Assembly (NCBI GenBank): GCA_973895155.1
Contig: OZ316893.1
Span: 7,254,001 to 7,318,000 of the forward strand
Direction: 5' to 3'
From: Marsupella aquatica
Taxonomy: Eukaryota > Marchantiophyta
DNA length: 64,000 bases
Shown here: in pieces, positions 11,557-24,380 of the stretch
How positions within the stretch are numbered: the first letter of the stretch is position 1
Layout of the letters: every line of letters begins with the position of its first letter
Program-made: the position numbers and the translations under genes
The notes under the pieces: generated by a model
Databases searched by the model: none
Seen by the model: the letters and a program-made list of their open reading frames with translations, nothing else
Told to the model about the DNA's origin: nothing

Positions 11557-12826
11557 AAAATCTCATGTAGTTTGCTATGAAGAACCAAAAACACACTTAA
11601 AGGTCTTCAAACTCGGTATTCGTTCCCGTAAAGAACAAGATGGGGTTGATTTGATACATAAAAACACAAATGAGAGTTTAAGAACTCTATTTAAAACATA
11701 GTAATCAGGATTGATTACTTTACTAAGGTATTTTGAAGATCGCTCCCCAGCGGTGAGTGGTTTTTAATGACAACTCAGCATCATGTAACCATAAATTAAT
11801 GAAAAGGGAATGATTAACAAAACACAAGGAAAAATATCTCAAAGTATGCTAAGGGAGTCTGGAATTTTCCAAGGTTACTCCTTAGACATAAGTCAAAATG
11901 AAAAGACTTAAGGATACAAATCCATATTGCTTTTCAGATCTAAATTGCTTACTAGAGTACCTTTTAAAATGTCGTCAACATGTCTTATCCTTTCTTTCTA
12001 AGTGGTACTCAGATAAGATCTAAAAAGTAGCTACTTCAACATTGAGATGGTACTAAGCAACATGAAAGAAAATACATCAATTTCAAATAAGACTTAAACT
12101 CAATGAGTTAACTCCAAGAACTCAGGAGATTGTAATGAGTCACCAAAGAGGAATCTGTCATCAGATCTCATAAGATTTACACAATTGGAATTTTACTTCC
12201 CATGATTTATTCAAAGGATTAAACCACAAGGAGGAAAGTCTTCTCCTGGTGTCAAGCTTGATCTCGAACTCTTAACATTCATGATCAACTGGCAGAACAC
12301 CAAGGAAAGGCAAAAATTGCTAAACTTTACCATCATCTACACTAGTGGTAGAGCTATCTTTTAGTCAAAATCTACTGAGTGAGAGGTCACAGGGTCGAAG
12401 AGACATGCCTCTTCATACCCCTCAAAATTTTTAAATGGCGATTCAGTAAGTGAAAAGCCGGAAAAATGGCTAAGTATGAACTCGTAACTAGTAAACTATT
12501 AACTCGTAATCGGAAATCTGTCGGAACTCGTAATCGTAAACTAGTAACTCTTAAACTAGTAAACTCGTAAAAATGTAAAGTCGTAAAGATGTAAAGTCGT
12601 AAAGTCTGACTCGTAACTCGTAATCACGGTAACGTAAAGACTTGATGAATTCAACTATTTTTAACTTTCTAACTATAAGTCAGAAAAACTCTGAGATTTT
12701 GCCAAGAGGTTTGTGATGCCTAGACAGGAATCACTCGGCCGGTTAAGTGGGTAAAGCAGGAAGGCACCCTAGGAACACCTTAGTATAGTGACAAAACAAG
12801 GAAAATATAAACAATTAGGGGCAACC

Positions 12827-15800
12827 ATGGAACCCGGGCAGAGGCCGGAGGTAAGGCTGAGGGTGAAAACCCGATTAGGGTTAGGGCGCGTTAAGCGTCG
12901 GCGGCTAGGAAGGATCAACGGGAAGAAGGACCGGCAGAGGAGAGGGGTAAGGAGCGCTTGCAGGAGATGGTGGCTCATTTGCGAGCACGAACTAGGCAGA
13001 CGACTACGGGAGGCCAACTACTGTCAGCTGCTTAGGCAAGCACTCGGGGAGAGAGTAGATACCGACGATCGACCTAAGGAGGGTATGAGCAACGTCAATC
13101 AAGCGGCACATTTCTGGGGATGCCTGTTCGAACGGGCAACTGAGTACATCAAGACTTACGAGGACGAGGAGTCAGAAAGGGCAGCTCGAGAATGGCAGGA
13201 GCTCGCTCGATTGTGGGAGCTGCAGAAGACGGCTTTCTTAGGAGGCAAACTCATCAAGGACGAGTTCCTGTGGACGCCTATTTCCAATCAACTCGACGAT
13301 CTTCTGTTTTGCAAAGACAGCGTCGTCGGCATCCGAGAGGCCATCAAGAACTGCAACGACATACACTGGGAATTAAAGGGTAGCACGGAAAGGTGGACCC
13401 AGGCAACGGTGCTAGGAGAAACCTCCACGGCAGCAGAGATGAAGAGGAAGGGAGCCGTCAACGATGAAGCCACCCCGGCAAAAAGAACAAGGTCGGCGGC
13501 ACCAAAGAAGCCAGCCAAGCAGCAGAGCAGGAGGCAGGGAGAAGCCGAAGAGGAGGAGGTCGATCCCATCAAGGCCATTCCAACCAGGGATGACACCTGG
13601 AAGGGCTGGGCGGCAACCCTACCGGTGGAGGTGCAACTACATTTTGCACGGGAGGAGGATGCATGCTTTACGGCCATGCAGACCAAGAAGTACCAAGGCT
13701 TCATGGCCGGATCCGGCTTGGAGGCCTTTGTAAGATTACCATGGCTGAAGCCGGAGGTACCGGAGTCAGACCTATTAGAATTCGTGGGGTCATGGGAACC
13801 CGAGACCAATTGCACGAGGATATATGGGAAGGATTTCTATCTTACTCCCAAGGTGATTGCCGAAGTGTTTGGCTTGCCGATGGGCAATAAGACCAAAGTT
13901 GATACCAGGAAGACCTTGCCTGACAAGGAGTTCCGGTCGTTCCCCGGGCCATCAACGAAGAATGGCTTCTTCCGGAACACCTGCACCAACCCGCACATAG
14001 GAGAGATAATCGACTTCTTGCGGGTGACCATGCATTGTAACTTGCCGAGGGCAGAGATCGGCAAGGCACAGGTCTATCTGGCAGAAAGGCCAGACCCAAG
14101 CCGGGACTACAACGGGTACCTCCTCAACCAATTGAAGAAGATCTTAAAGGAGGAGCAGCAGGTAATCGGCATGGGGAGCGTGTCGCGGCTTGGCTATCAC
14201 ATGCCGCTGTTGTGCCGGTATGCTAGAGGTCAGACTTTTGCCCCGGTACTTCCCCTGCAGGTAAGGGCACCCGAGGAAGCTCCAACGCCGAGGCCGTTGG
14301 CTGAGAAGCCTCAACCACCTGTTAGTCCTACGATCGAGCAGGTGTTTAGGCCCAGGAAGGAAGACTTGCCGATGCAGCAACCAGGCATGTAGAGTCTGCT
14401 GAAACTACTGGAGAAAGAAAAGAAATCGGCATCGGCAACAACAACGGCAACGGCAACAATGCAGGACACTACTACAGAGGTAGGCCTACACCGGCTCACA
14501 AGAGAAAACCCCTTTGCTGGAGACAAGGAGAGAATCAGGCCGGAATCCAAGCCAGGTGTTCGAATGTACGTGGGAACCTCAAGCTCCGAATCTGAGGCAG
14601 AATTGCCTGAAGCTCCTACCGACGAAGAGGAGAGGGAGAAGCCGGACGTCCAAGAGGTAGAGGAGGCAGTGGAGGACTGCAGCCATGATAATTCCGGCTA
14701 TGGGTCGGACCATCACGTTCCAGGAGTAAGGACCTGTGGCCGGTTTGTCCCCACACTTCCAAGGGTAGTGCGGAGGGACCCCAACCAGCAGAGTAGCCTT
14801 GAGTCTCCCCCACCAGATGTTGCTCCCCCGAGCTTCGACGGCATAAAACAGACGGTGCAGGAATTTCAGGAGCGAATCAAGCAGGAGGAAGAGGCCGCCC
14901 TGGCTAAGGAAAAGGATTTACCAGGAGGAGATTGGCCGGAGGACATCAGGCGGCTAGCCGAAAAAGGAAGCAAACCTCTAGCCACGATTGAAGAGATCCG
15001 CAGGACGGCTTGGGAGCAGAGGCCACGATGGGCGATGCCGATCACTTCTACTTACTCCACCTACGCTAAGAATAGAGCCATGGAGTATGGTGAGATGTGT
15101 GGGGAACTTGCGCTCGGCATCTTTGGAGAGGAGTTGGAGATAGGACCCTTTTTCCATAGGGAGCAGTTGGAGAAGCACCAATTAGAAGAAGCGGTGGCTT
15201 TAGAGAGAAGCAAGAAGGACGAGGTCATTCGGCGGCTTAGGAGGATGGGAGCCGAGATTGAAGATCTAAGGGCGGCCAAGAAAGCCCAAGATGAACTGCG
15301 GATTAAACGACATGAGCTGAACATCATGCAGGGGCAGTTGGACGCCGCGCAGGCTGATAATCAGAATATCAAGGATAAACTGACTCAGACGCAGGAAGAG
15401 TTGGCCGACACGATCAAAGAGAGGGAGAAGTGGAAGCAAGAGCTGAAGAATACAGAGGAGGCCCACATAACAGCCAACAGCCGGGCCATGGCGGAGACCC
15501 AAAGAAAGGAATGGGCGTTGAAAGGGGAGCTCGAGAAAATCCGCGGAGCCCTTGAGCTGAAGGAGGTCGAGTTAGGGAAATCCTATCAAGAGATTATGGC
15601 GCTACAGCAGGAGCTTGCGTCCCTGACGGCCAGCTTCAAGGCCGACCTAAGGGAGAAGGACGAGATGCTCGAACAGACTTATGCCAAGATGAACCAGATG
15701 GAGTCTGTCATCATTGCAGAGCTCGACAAGGAGCTAAGAGCAACCCAGGAGGAGAGGGCTACCTTGAAGAAGGAATTGGAGGAAGCCCACAGGGAGCAGG

Positions 15801-16426
15801 AGGAGGCCAAAAACGAGCTGGAGGGGGCACGTAAGGACCTGGATGAAACCCAAGAGGAGTTGGAGGAAATCACGAGGAAGATGGAGAACCTACAGCGGCG
15901 GGCCGACAACCAAACAGAGCGGCTGAAGAAACAAGCCGCAGTATTTAAATGCTTAGCTGCAGCAGGTCCATCTCCCGTTGGGACAAACCAGTTACCAGGG
16001 GTGGTAATTGCCGAAGGACAAGCCGCGTCAACTGCACCAGTGCCGGAAGTAAGTGGGAAGGGGAAGGGACCAGCTGCCAAGCCACCAACGAAGAAGAAGC
16101 GGAAACCTCCAGGGTCAAGGAGTAATACGACTTCACAGGCCGTGGTGATCAAGGAGGTAGACCCAGCACCGACCCCAGACAGGGTCACAGCTAAGGATCC
16201 AACTACCCTAGGGGAAGGGGAGGCCGAAGCCGAGGGAGTGGCTGAGGCCGAAGCCGTGGGTATTGCCGAGGCCGGTGTCGAGGCTGAAGCCGAAGGTGGA
16301 CCCAGTCAGGCCGATGGAGAGTTGACTCGGTCAAGGGCAGGTAATCTGTCAGTAGGCGGGCCAACGGCAGTGGCTGAGGAGGAAGTGTTGGGGGCGTCCA
16401 TTGAGGATCCACCACCGGTGTCATGA
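12827..16426 (+). pseudogene. A-encoded ~1,200-residue IFGLP-core / coiled-coil protein (one nonsense codon)
   Basis: A single frame runs 3,600 bp from ATG 12827 (context AACCATGG; B begins at the same codon) to TGA at 16424, broken only by TAG at 14390-14392, where B has CAG. Order: arginine-rich N-terminus, a helical region, a lysine-rich linker (about 13440-13560), the core (13620-14240) with 'EVFGLPMG', 'CTNPHIGEIIDFLRVTMHCNLPRAEIG' and 'GSVSRLGYHMPLLCRYAR', a proline-rich hinge, an acidic serine patch, a coiled coil of about 300 residues (about 15060-15960), and an alanine/glutamate-rich tail. No catalytic motif is seen; a structural, gag-like or coiled-coil role is inference. The ORF starts only 115 bp from the unit's 5' end, leaving little room for a promoter inside the unit. 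Confidence 0.75.
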
Positions 16427-17338
16427 CGGTGCAAGGGCGCCGTTCCTTTTAGGGAGGGCGGACGTGGAGGGAGGAGGCGTGAGTGGGCAGGGCGGGCGCG
16501 GATCTCCACGTTTAGGATTAGGATCAGAACCAGGAGCGGCCCTGACACTTAGCTTAGTGGGATTGCGGTCCCACTGGTAGGAGCAACACTTGTGCTCCTG
16601 CCTTGCTGTACATAGGTAGATTCGGGCAAGTAGATTACTGTTAAGTAGATTAGGCTTACGATGCAAAGAATGGCGGATCCACTACCAGGATAAGTACCTG
16701 GGCAGCGGGGAGCTCAGGGCCTCTTCTTTAGCAAGTTCTTAGTTTGCACCAGCCGGGCTGGGATCAAGTAGTACGAGAAGCTCTCGGTTAGTCATACAGT
16801 GACCCTTGTGTATATTCATGTTTCCTTATGCCTAAGAGCTGAATAGAGTTGGCCTCACGGCTTAGTTCGCAGAACTTGTGTATGAGATGTACTGTTTGTA
16901 TGGCAAGTGCATGGTATGACTCAGTCAGAATGAGTCATTTTGCTATTTGTGTGTCGCATTAACTTGTGTGAAGAGTGTCCACATCAACAGAAGGAAGGAA
17001 AGTAAGCAGGGGAGTGAGAGTTGGATGTGTCGAGCTGAGAGAGGTCTTAGCGGCTTAACCAAGCCTATTGGGGATCATTCCGGCGGCGGAATCCAAACAT
17101 ACCTAACAGGAAGACAGGGGAAGACAGGGGAAGGCCTATATTAGGCCGGCTACGTATCTCATGACCCGATGAAGGATCTGTCCAGTATATGTGTGTAAAA
17201 TGTTAATAGTAGTAGTAGAAGGTTAGCAGCGTCCCATGCCGCTAAGCCGCGGAAACGGCCTCGCCAAGCACGAAACCTGCGGGAATCGGCTTGAGCTGGG
17301 GGGTTTCTTGGGTTTAGGGAGCCATGGGACGCACCACA
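16427..17338 (+). other. Non-coding 3' part of A
   Basis: About 910 bp after the A ORF stop lack coding potential. The same tail is present in C, where it is interrupted by a hAT-like element, and its start is present in B. It ends with a telomere-like GGGTTTAGGG just before the CACCACA terminus. Confidence 0.6.
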
Positions 17339-17464
17339 AGGTTTTCCTAGGTACAGACTATACACTAAAGAAGTATGACAGGTTCCAAAGCTCTAGAACG
17401 CATTTCTAAAAATCAGATAAGATGCACTACTCTAAAAACTAACTAAAAACACTTAAAGACTTCT

Positions 17465-19876
17465 TCAAGCTTGCTGTCGGATGTCGTCTGGTTCCAGCAA
17501 CTCCACAAGGGTAACAATTTGGTTCTGAGTAACCTCCATCAGTTCAGCTTGGCGTGGGGATCCTCTGGAGTATGGTAGGCACCTCAGTTGTCTCTCAGGA
17601 TACATCAAAGGCATCCTCTTCATCAAATAACATGAATCTATACGAAGAGCTTCTCTGTACATCCCGATCACATCATAGTTGTTGCAGGTAGCAGCATACA
17701 CTTGGGGATAATGATACAGGAATTCATCAGAGTTCAGCATCCTGGAATAGAAAGGTCGAAGTCTCCATCTGACATCTCTGAAGTATCGGTTGAATTCAGC
17801 TAGAGTCTGAGAAGTGACATTATTCTAGATCCTCTATTTCTCAGCCAATGTACTGGTTGAAACAAGGGTAACCTTGGGTCCTTGTGGTATGTAATCGTGT
17901 TGTAGAGCAGTAGACTTCTTGCTCTGCATCAGGAAGGAAACCACAAAATCCAAGGCATAGGCTGCAAAGTTTCCAAAGTATGCCAGAACTAAGTCTGAAT
18001 CCTCTACCTCTACATCACCTTGGAGTAGCATCATAGCAAGAATAGGCCGAAAGTATATTGAGTCAATCCAGAACTCATCAAATTGTGCCATTTCCACTCT
18101 AGAAGTACCAAGACACCTAAGATCGAAGATGTAGCTTGCCTCAGTCTTCTTTAGATAGTAGTATCTCCAGAACTCTCCAACCGGTGGTCTATTGGCCTGC
18201 ATTATTTTGCAAGTGGTGGCATACCTGTGCACTTCTGACTCAGGACGTCTAGGGTACCTGCTTTCGATAGTAGCATTCCTGGGGGTTTGGGTGGACGAGG
18301 TGACCACTGCCACTAAATTTGGTTTTGATTATAGAGCTACATCAACATTCTCAAATCCTTGCCTTGGGGATGACCCAAGAGAATTTTCATAAGATCTATA
18401 AGTGTCACCATCTGAGGGCGGATCAGAGTCTTCAGGAAGATCCTTTCGAACATAAGGATGCTCATACTGTGACTGATGGTAGGGCGGTCCTTCAGTGGGT
18501 TCATAGCTGGAGTCAGGACTGTAAGGGGGAAAACATGGACTAGGAGAAGGGGTAGCAGTGGGACATCGCTGCACCAGGTTGCCAACTACAGAGACTATCT
18601 GCCGAGGATCACACTGCAATATCTCCAGTAGATCATCCACAATAGCTGCACAGCTAATATTGTCTGTTAATGGAACAAGGTCACCTGATTGAAAGGGGGT
18701 CTGTTGAGCAGCAGGGGTGAGAGTCACATATTCCACTGGTGTTGACTCTCCTGGAGGAGAGGTCATCCTGATAGGGCTTAACTGGTCAGGGAATGGTGAC
18801 TTCAAACTGACAGCTTCCATTCTTAAATCATTGACAGCATCGAAAAGACCATCATCATTGCAACTAAGAAGAGATGTCAACTTATCAATGAGTTGTTGAT
18901 TCGCTTCTGCTTTTGGAGGTGTGGAGGAGTGGGTCCTTAGGTTGACAGTTGCAAGAGCCAGTTCAGCAACATCGGCTGATTGCTCAGGAGAATCTCTGTC
19001 TTCTCCAGCTCCAGGTTGATCTCTCATATTAACTCTTGGTGAATACACCACGTTATGCAGAGGGTGTCGAACCAGCTCTAGGTTATGAGCAGGTGTCCTA
19101 TCTAATTCCATCTCAGCATCCACATTCTGATCATGAGAATCCAGGGGAACAGTATCCACTGGTTCTTCCATACTTAGGTCTTCTTCAATGCTCAACTCAA
19201 TCAGGAGTAGCCCTCTTTCCGTTTTCTCCTCTGGATATAAACAATCATAAGCATGATAGAGTTGAGACAAATAAATCTGCAGATGAGTGGGTCTACCTGC
19301 CTTCATGGTCCTCACCTGATCCTTCATCATATTGAAAATTAGCAGGGCCCAATTCACCTGGACAGATCCACTGTGTGTGGCTACAATTGTATTCACCAAA
19401 GCCACTGGACAGATGGTTGGCTTCTTCGGGTGTAAAATGGGTACTAGAAATTCCAGAAGCACTCTCAAATCTGGATAAATACACTGTGTTAAATTCCAGC
19501 CATTGGTGAGATTGCAAGTCCCAGAGAAGTAAGGTGTAGATAAATCTTTCTTCTTCGAATACAATCCTTCTCCTTCTGAAGGGCAGCGGAAGGCATAAGC
19601 AATTTGTTCCACAGTCCATAAGCTGGGTTGAGCTCGAATAGTCCGTCGAAATTCAGGAGCAAGCACTAACCCCTTTACAAAATCCTGCAAATATGTGTCA
19701 AGCTCTACTTCCCAAGGAACGGCAAGTAGATGCTGCAAACCTAGCTGCTGTAAGGAAGTCCGTAAATTTGCATAGCTATCGGGCGCTGGTGGAATTCGGG
19801 CGACTATGCTCTTAGGAATTGCCAGAGTGTCAACTCGGTACTGTTCATCAATGCCGAGGTTCGCCATAGCGCTCAT
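17465..19876 (-). pseudogene. F1 LTR-encoded protein, 803 codons, IFGLP-family core plus second C-terminal domain
   Basis: One frame runs from ATG 19876 to 17465 with three stops: TAA 18329-18331 (AAA in F2), TAG 17834-17836 (CAG in F2) and TAG 17825-17827 (TGG in F2). The first ~230 residues match the core pattern of A, D and E: a 'LAVPWEVELDTYLQDFV' start, 'LWTVEQIAYAFRCPS' in the IFGLP position, then 'LRVLLEFLVPILHPK...NWALLIFNMMKDQV'. A long acidic/proline linker follows. The last ~280 residues form a second, well conserved domain ('VGEFWRYYYLKKTEASYIFDL', 'YLMKRMPLMYPERQ') instead of a coiled coil. No enzyme motif is recognised. Confidence 0.75.
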
Positions 19877-20320
19877 CCGTTATGTTGAGTGCGCTAAGGA
19901 GTGGGGAAGCTGGTAGAATCAACAGAGGTGGCAGGAATTAAGTCAAGAGTGAGCGCCCGAAGTCTAATTTGCCTTTTCTTCAATTTGCGTTCACCATCCC
20001 GTTGGAAGTAGCCGTAAGACGTCACGATCATTGATCGCCAACTCGTAAGGCACAACTCGTAAAGCCCTAACTAGTAAGTCGTAACTAGCATACTCGTAAC
20101 TAGTACTATCGCAACCCGTAACTTGTAACTAGTAACTAGTAACTAGTAACTAGTAAACTCGTAATAGGAGTTTACTCGTAAGCTTACTTTAACTTGGGAA
20201 CCGTAACTTGTAGATAGAATGCTATCTCCGTTCTGTTATCAACAATTAGAGGTTAAACCCCATAAAAAAATTTAAAAAATTTCAGTTTCTTCATGATTTT
20301 GGAAATACCCACTACTTACA

Positions 20321-22597
20321 GGGCCGATCCTTTGCAGTGCACCAGTTCTTTAGTCCACACGCCAGCTTTGACCCCGGCTCTCTCGCTTTTTCCTTAGTCA
20401 CCTGCTATCTCCTCTAAATGTCGCACACGATCCTTTCTAGTTTGGCCATACGATTCTGGACTCAGTTCCTGTCTATCGGAGGGCACTTGGCCGACTCATT
20501 GAAACACGCCAACCCGCGCCGATACGAGATCGAACGCGAATACAAGAGAGCCATCCGCCTAGCAGGACGACACCACTATCTTCTTAACTTTGATTACCCG
20601 TCCTAGAGCAAGCTTTACCGACCCGAAGAAGTATCAGGGTACTTCTTTGACGGAGGCAAATACATCGGCTTCTGGGAGACATTGCTTTGGCTTCCGGACA
20701 AGATCTTCAATATCCCGGGTTGTAGCGGCACCACTTCAACCACATCCCCACTCGGGTCCGGGCTATCATCAACAGCGAGTTCAACACTGCCCGGTTGACA
20801 GGGCCGTCTTCACTTGCTTCGGAAAACCTCCACCAGCACCTGCAGAACTTCATGGCAACTCTACCATCAACAACCAGTGCCGGCCAACCCATGCCCGTAC
20901 CCGCATCTACACCTCCTCGGCCTCAACCGAGCCAGTCCCCGCCACCGGTTCCACCACCTCTCCGAGTACGATCCGTGGTGAATGCGGTAAATATTAGCTC
21001 CGAAGACGAGGAGGCTCACCCTCCTCTGAATCAACGGCCGCGAGGTATGACTCAACGAGCGCCAAACAACCCAGCACCACTCCACCAAGCCCAAGGGGAT
21101 AACACGGTAACTCTAGCGGTCCCGGCACCAATACTCACGGCAGTCGCGCTACCACCACCTGACCGAGAGGAAGGAGAGGTGTCCCCCTCTTCTAGTCACC
21201 CCGGGAATCAGTCTCGGGGTAGGAAGAGGAAGGAGCCCGCAGCCGTATCCGGGTTGCCTTTGGCCACGGTTGCGATAGCCAAGCTGACCATGCATCGCAT
21301 GGGGGACAATGTTCACAAGAACATCCTCCACCCCAAGCATGCATGTTGTCTAAAGACCCAAGGGTTTGAGCACCTCGCCTCTCTCCCTTGGAACTCAAGC
21401 AGGTACTACGGATAGGATATGTCGGAGTTCATTTAGAACTTTGACGAGGCCCGTCAACAAACCCGAGCGCACGGGAGAGTGATGTGTCTCAATGAGGCAC
21501 GTCTAAAGATGATTTTTGGTTTACCCGAGGGGATAAACCGAGTAGAGTCGCGGGCTCCTGGGGGAAAGGGAGCTAAATACCAGTCCTCTAGCTTCCCGGC
21601 CGAGGGGGTAGTGGACAATGGGTTCTTAATGAGGACGTGCCTCATCCCGGAGGTAGCAGAACGGCTGGAGTTCCAGCGGTATGCCCTCCACATGATGGAA
21701 CCCAGAGGAGAAATATCGGCCGCACAGGTCATCCAGGTGGAGAACTATCGGCCAAGGAAGTGGGCATCCTTCTTTGTCAAGAAGTTCCACGAGGAGATGG
21801 AGCGGAGAAGAAAGACTTTGTACCTTGGTGGAAGGGTGTACTTTGCTAGCCACATCGAAATCATCATCGAGTGGTACGCTCATTTCGACCGCCAGAGCCT
21901 CCCGCGTCTCAACGAGCCCGAGCTGACCCCGCCAAAATGGGTGTTCCCAGCCCAGGTGAGGCGACCGCAACCCGAAGCCCAAAGTCTGGCAGCTACAAGC
22001 CCTGCTACCCCGGCCCTGCAACCCGCCGCTGCCGCCCCGCCAGGCATACCCATTGACATTATCGCGACCTTAGACGCAATCAATTGGGACAATGCAATCG
22101 AAGTCGGGTCGGATGAAGCCATACCCGAAGCAGATGCCACGGTAGCCGAGGAGATTCCACCACCCCCCGCGGTTGTGTAGGAGAACCGCCCACCTCCAGT
22201 GGAAGTAGCCCCTTTGACCAACTTACCTCAAGGGCTGGATGTGTCCACTCCTACTCCCGCACGGGTTGGAGTCTGCCCGTGCCCGAATCCAAATTGACAC
22301 AGTCTAGACCATCCAGAACTCTTTGCACCGGGCACATTTCTGAATGGGTTGTTGGGAGATTTCTTGCAACAGATCTCTCGGGACACTGGGGAATACATGG
22401 CCCGGAGGGTGGCCTACTTCTTCAACCAGGAGTTGGTTGCGGCTGTAAGGGCAGGACATGCGCAGGCAGAGACAGCGCAGAGAAAAGAGCGATATCGGGT
22501 TGAGTCTGCCTACCTGAAGGACGAAGTGGCAACCCTGGAGGCTGAACTCCAGCAACTACGGCCTCAGGTAACGGCCACGGAGGACCAGGTTGCATAG
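20321..22597 (+). pseudogene. E1-encoded IFGLP-core protein, N-terminal to start of coiled coil
   Basis: ATG 20418 starts the same protein as in E2. TAG after 'FDYPS' and a frameshift near 20680 break the N-terminus. A further frame carries a proline-rich linker (20800-21200), the conserved 'TMHRMGDNVHKNILHPKH' block, TAG near 21416, the core with 'MIFGLPEG' (about 21500-21890), a second proline-rich linker, TAG at 22178 and a coiled-coil start (22349-22594). G interrupts the ORF at 22598; the coding sequence resumes at 31690. Most sense-to-stop changes relative to E2 are single-base. Confidence 0.75.
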
Positions 22598-23599
22598 TGT
22601 AGAGTAGGGTTTAAGGAAATATGAACTACTTTCCTCTTAAACAACCAGAGTTTGTTCCCGTTAAGAGCTTGTGAGACCTAAAAGATTGTATTAACATACT
22701 TTGAGATAGTTAAGCTAACCTATCTCAGATTTCAAGCCTTTACCGACATGCTTAGGTCAGGTGGAAGGAGCTTTTAATACATCCTCAGGTATTGTGATGT
22801 TTGCATCATCAACAGTGCAATAATCAATTCTAAAAATATAAGAAAACAACCAAAAGCCGGAGGCGTAAAGATAGGATTAGGCGAGCCTTAAATGTCTCAT
22901 CTCCTCTCGCCACTTAGCAATCTATGACTAAGTTAGGCACGATTAAGAGTCAACAGAGAGTCTGACTAAATTAGGCTGATGCCTAAAGCTAATCCTTAAA
23001 GCCAACCATCTAAGAATTTTATAAAAGATACATGGAAGTAAGCCCGTATTAATTTTATGGCCAAGTCAAAGCAAGGTGGTACTCATCACTCCGAACAAGC
23101 TTCCTCTTCTATTCAATCCTTCAGATTGCTCTTTTAGGTCTACGCAATTTGTGAGTTCTCGTATGGTGCATCTTCCACTAATACTTAATAAACCATAAGT
23201 ATTCCCTAGTCAACATGAATCTTTAGACCTTTGCATGATCTCAGACATGCATTTTCAGTCAACCTAAAGGTTAACTATGACATTGCTAGTCACTTTACAT
23301 AGATTTTCTAGCAAGAATGGTCACACACTAATGTCCAAACACAAAGCATAGATCACCAAAATTATGAATCTATTACTTCTCTTCAAAGAAGGAGACTTTC
23401 AAAAGTGAAATGCAAGTCTGAGTAAAATGGTGGAAACTTTCCCTCTTATACTTAGGGACAAGTCTCCTCTAAACAAAAGTTGAAGAGGTATGCCTCTTCA
23501 ATTCCTAATCCTAAGTGTAAGAGTAAAAAGTAATGCTAAAGTCTGAAACTAGACTATGAGATAAAGTGCTCAGCAAAAATTCAAAGTCTAATTCTTCCT

Positions 23600-24380
23600 A
23601 TACTAAGTTTTATAGGGCTTCAAACACGAAACCGGATCAAAAACCGAGTGGGAAACCGAATGAGAAGCCGGTTCAACTTCCGGATGGAATAACTTTTTAC
23701 TCTTCAGGAGTTGAAGTGTCAGGCTTCACCGATGTGGAGTCTACTGTTGGGTCAATGGAGTTGAGAGGGTTTGGCATGAAAGTGACACCTCCAAAGGTAG
23801 TAGTAAATGGGAGGCAGGTAGTACATTTCTTGGTTTCAAAGTGAAAAGTTTCCAAAAATGAGATCTTGAGATGGTGTCCATTGGTGTAGGTAAAATGTAG
23901 GAGTGCTAGAGTAATAAGAATTTGACTATCGAGTCTCCCCATCTTCCAATGAATGGGTATATCTTTTCATAGTATCCTTTCATATTTATCCAGCCATTTT
24001 GATTGGGTAAGGTCCATAGCCATGGATCATGCTTCCTATTGGTCCAAAGTCAGACATCTTAAAGGTCTAATGGTGTGGAAACAACGCTTCAAAATCTTCA
24101 TTCCATTATTTGTCCGGAAATTTTGGATATCTCTTGGTTGCACCGGTTGGAGACTCATAATATTAAGTGGGTCATTTCGAATCCATTTTCAGACTTCTTT
24201 ATATATATCTTAACCGCCTCGGAAAGAGCTTTCCAACACACTTACAGATCTTGATTTGGATAAATGGTTTGAGAGTTATGGTAGTTTTTCTACCGGGTGG
24301 TATGTCCAAACCGGATCAAAAACCGGCTCAAAAACCGGATGGAAACCGGTTCAAATTCCGGATGGAATAACTTCTCAATT
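23600..24380 (+). repeat. Two diverged 'accggatcaaaaaccg' blocks within G
   Basis: About 80-bp segments near 23622-23700 and 24305-24375 share repeated CCGGATCAAAAACCG and 'ttccggatggaataactt' motifs, about 680 bp apart. They look like an old internal duplication. Short open frames here (23566-23844, 23953-24213) have no recognisable domain. Confidence 0.45.

Larger units (their letters stand above)
12712..17338 (+). mobile_element. A: ORF-bearing LTR-like unit, 4,627 bp, inserted in F1 LTR
   Basis: Starts TGTGATGCCTAG and ends GGGACGCACCACA, with AGGTT duplicated at 12707-12711 and 17339-17343. The empty site is visible in F2 (around 29500-29520 on the opposite strand), which confirms both boundaries. 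Related units are B (41413-45558, minus strand, one end lost) and C (58578-61741). TG...CA ends and a 5-bp duplication indicate a solo LTR; no internal region or primer site is present. The ends are weakly inverted (TGTGATGC / TGTGGTGC). It is GC-rich in its coding part. Confidence 0.82.
2363..20320 (-). mobile_element. F1: Ty3/gypsy retrotransposon with a 4.1-kb ORF-bearing 5' LTR, 3' end deleted
   Basis: Read on the minus strand: 5' LTR (20320-11566, with A inserted), primer site (11556-11539), pre-gag ORFs, D1 insertion, gag with zinc knuckles, retropepsin, a MITE fragment and an RNase H remnant ending about 2390. Most of reverse transcriptase, integrase and the 3' LTR are missing. The left junction with E1 (about 2363) is therefore a deletion scar and no target duplication is seen. 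Giant LTRs plus an extra ORF before gag recall Ogre/Tat elements, while the Asp-type primer site recalls Athila. That is an analogy only. Confidence 0.8.
11566..20320 (-). mobile_element. F1 5' LTR (about 4.1 kb without inserted A)
   Basis: Starts TGTAAGTAGTGGG at 20320 and ends GCAAACTACA at 11566 on the minus strand, directly before the primer site. Removing A (12712-17338) and one AGGTT leaves about 4,123 bp. The separate copy F2 is 4,087 bp and spans the same two ends. The LTR contains an 803-codon ORF in sense orientation, starting about 440 bp from its 5' end, and two tracts of ACTCGTAA/ACTAGTAA-type repeats (about 20040-20180 and 12475-12640). Confidence 0.88.

Noticed and set aside
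13288-13815. Long antisense ORFs opposite the A, B, D and E coding regions (for example 13288-13815, 15679-16188, 40837-41394, 41881-42390)
   Set aside because: They mirror GC-rich sense codons, have serine/arginine/leucine low-complexity translations and do not keep conserved motifs between copies.
17300-17320. GGGTTTAGGG near the ends of A and C as interstitial telomere DNA
   Set aside because: A single unit in the conserved tail of the unit; too short to mean anything.
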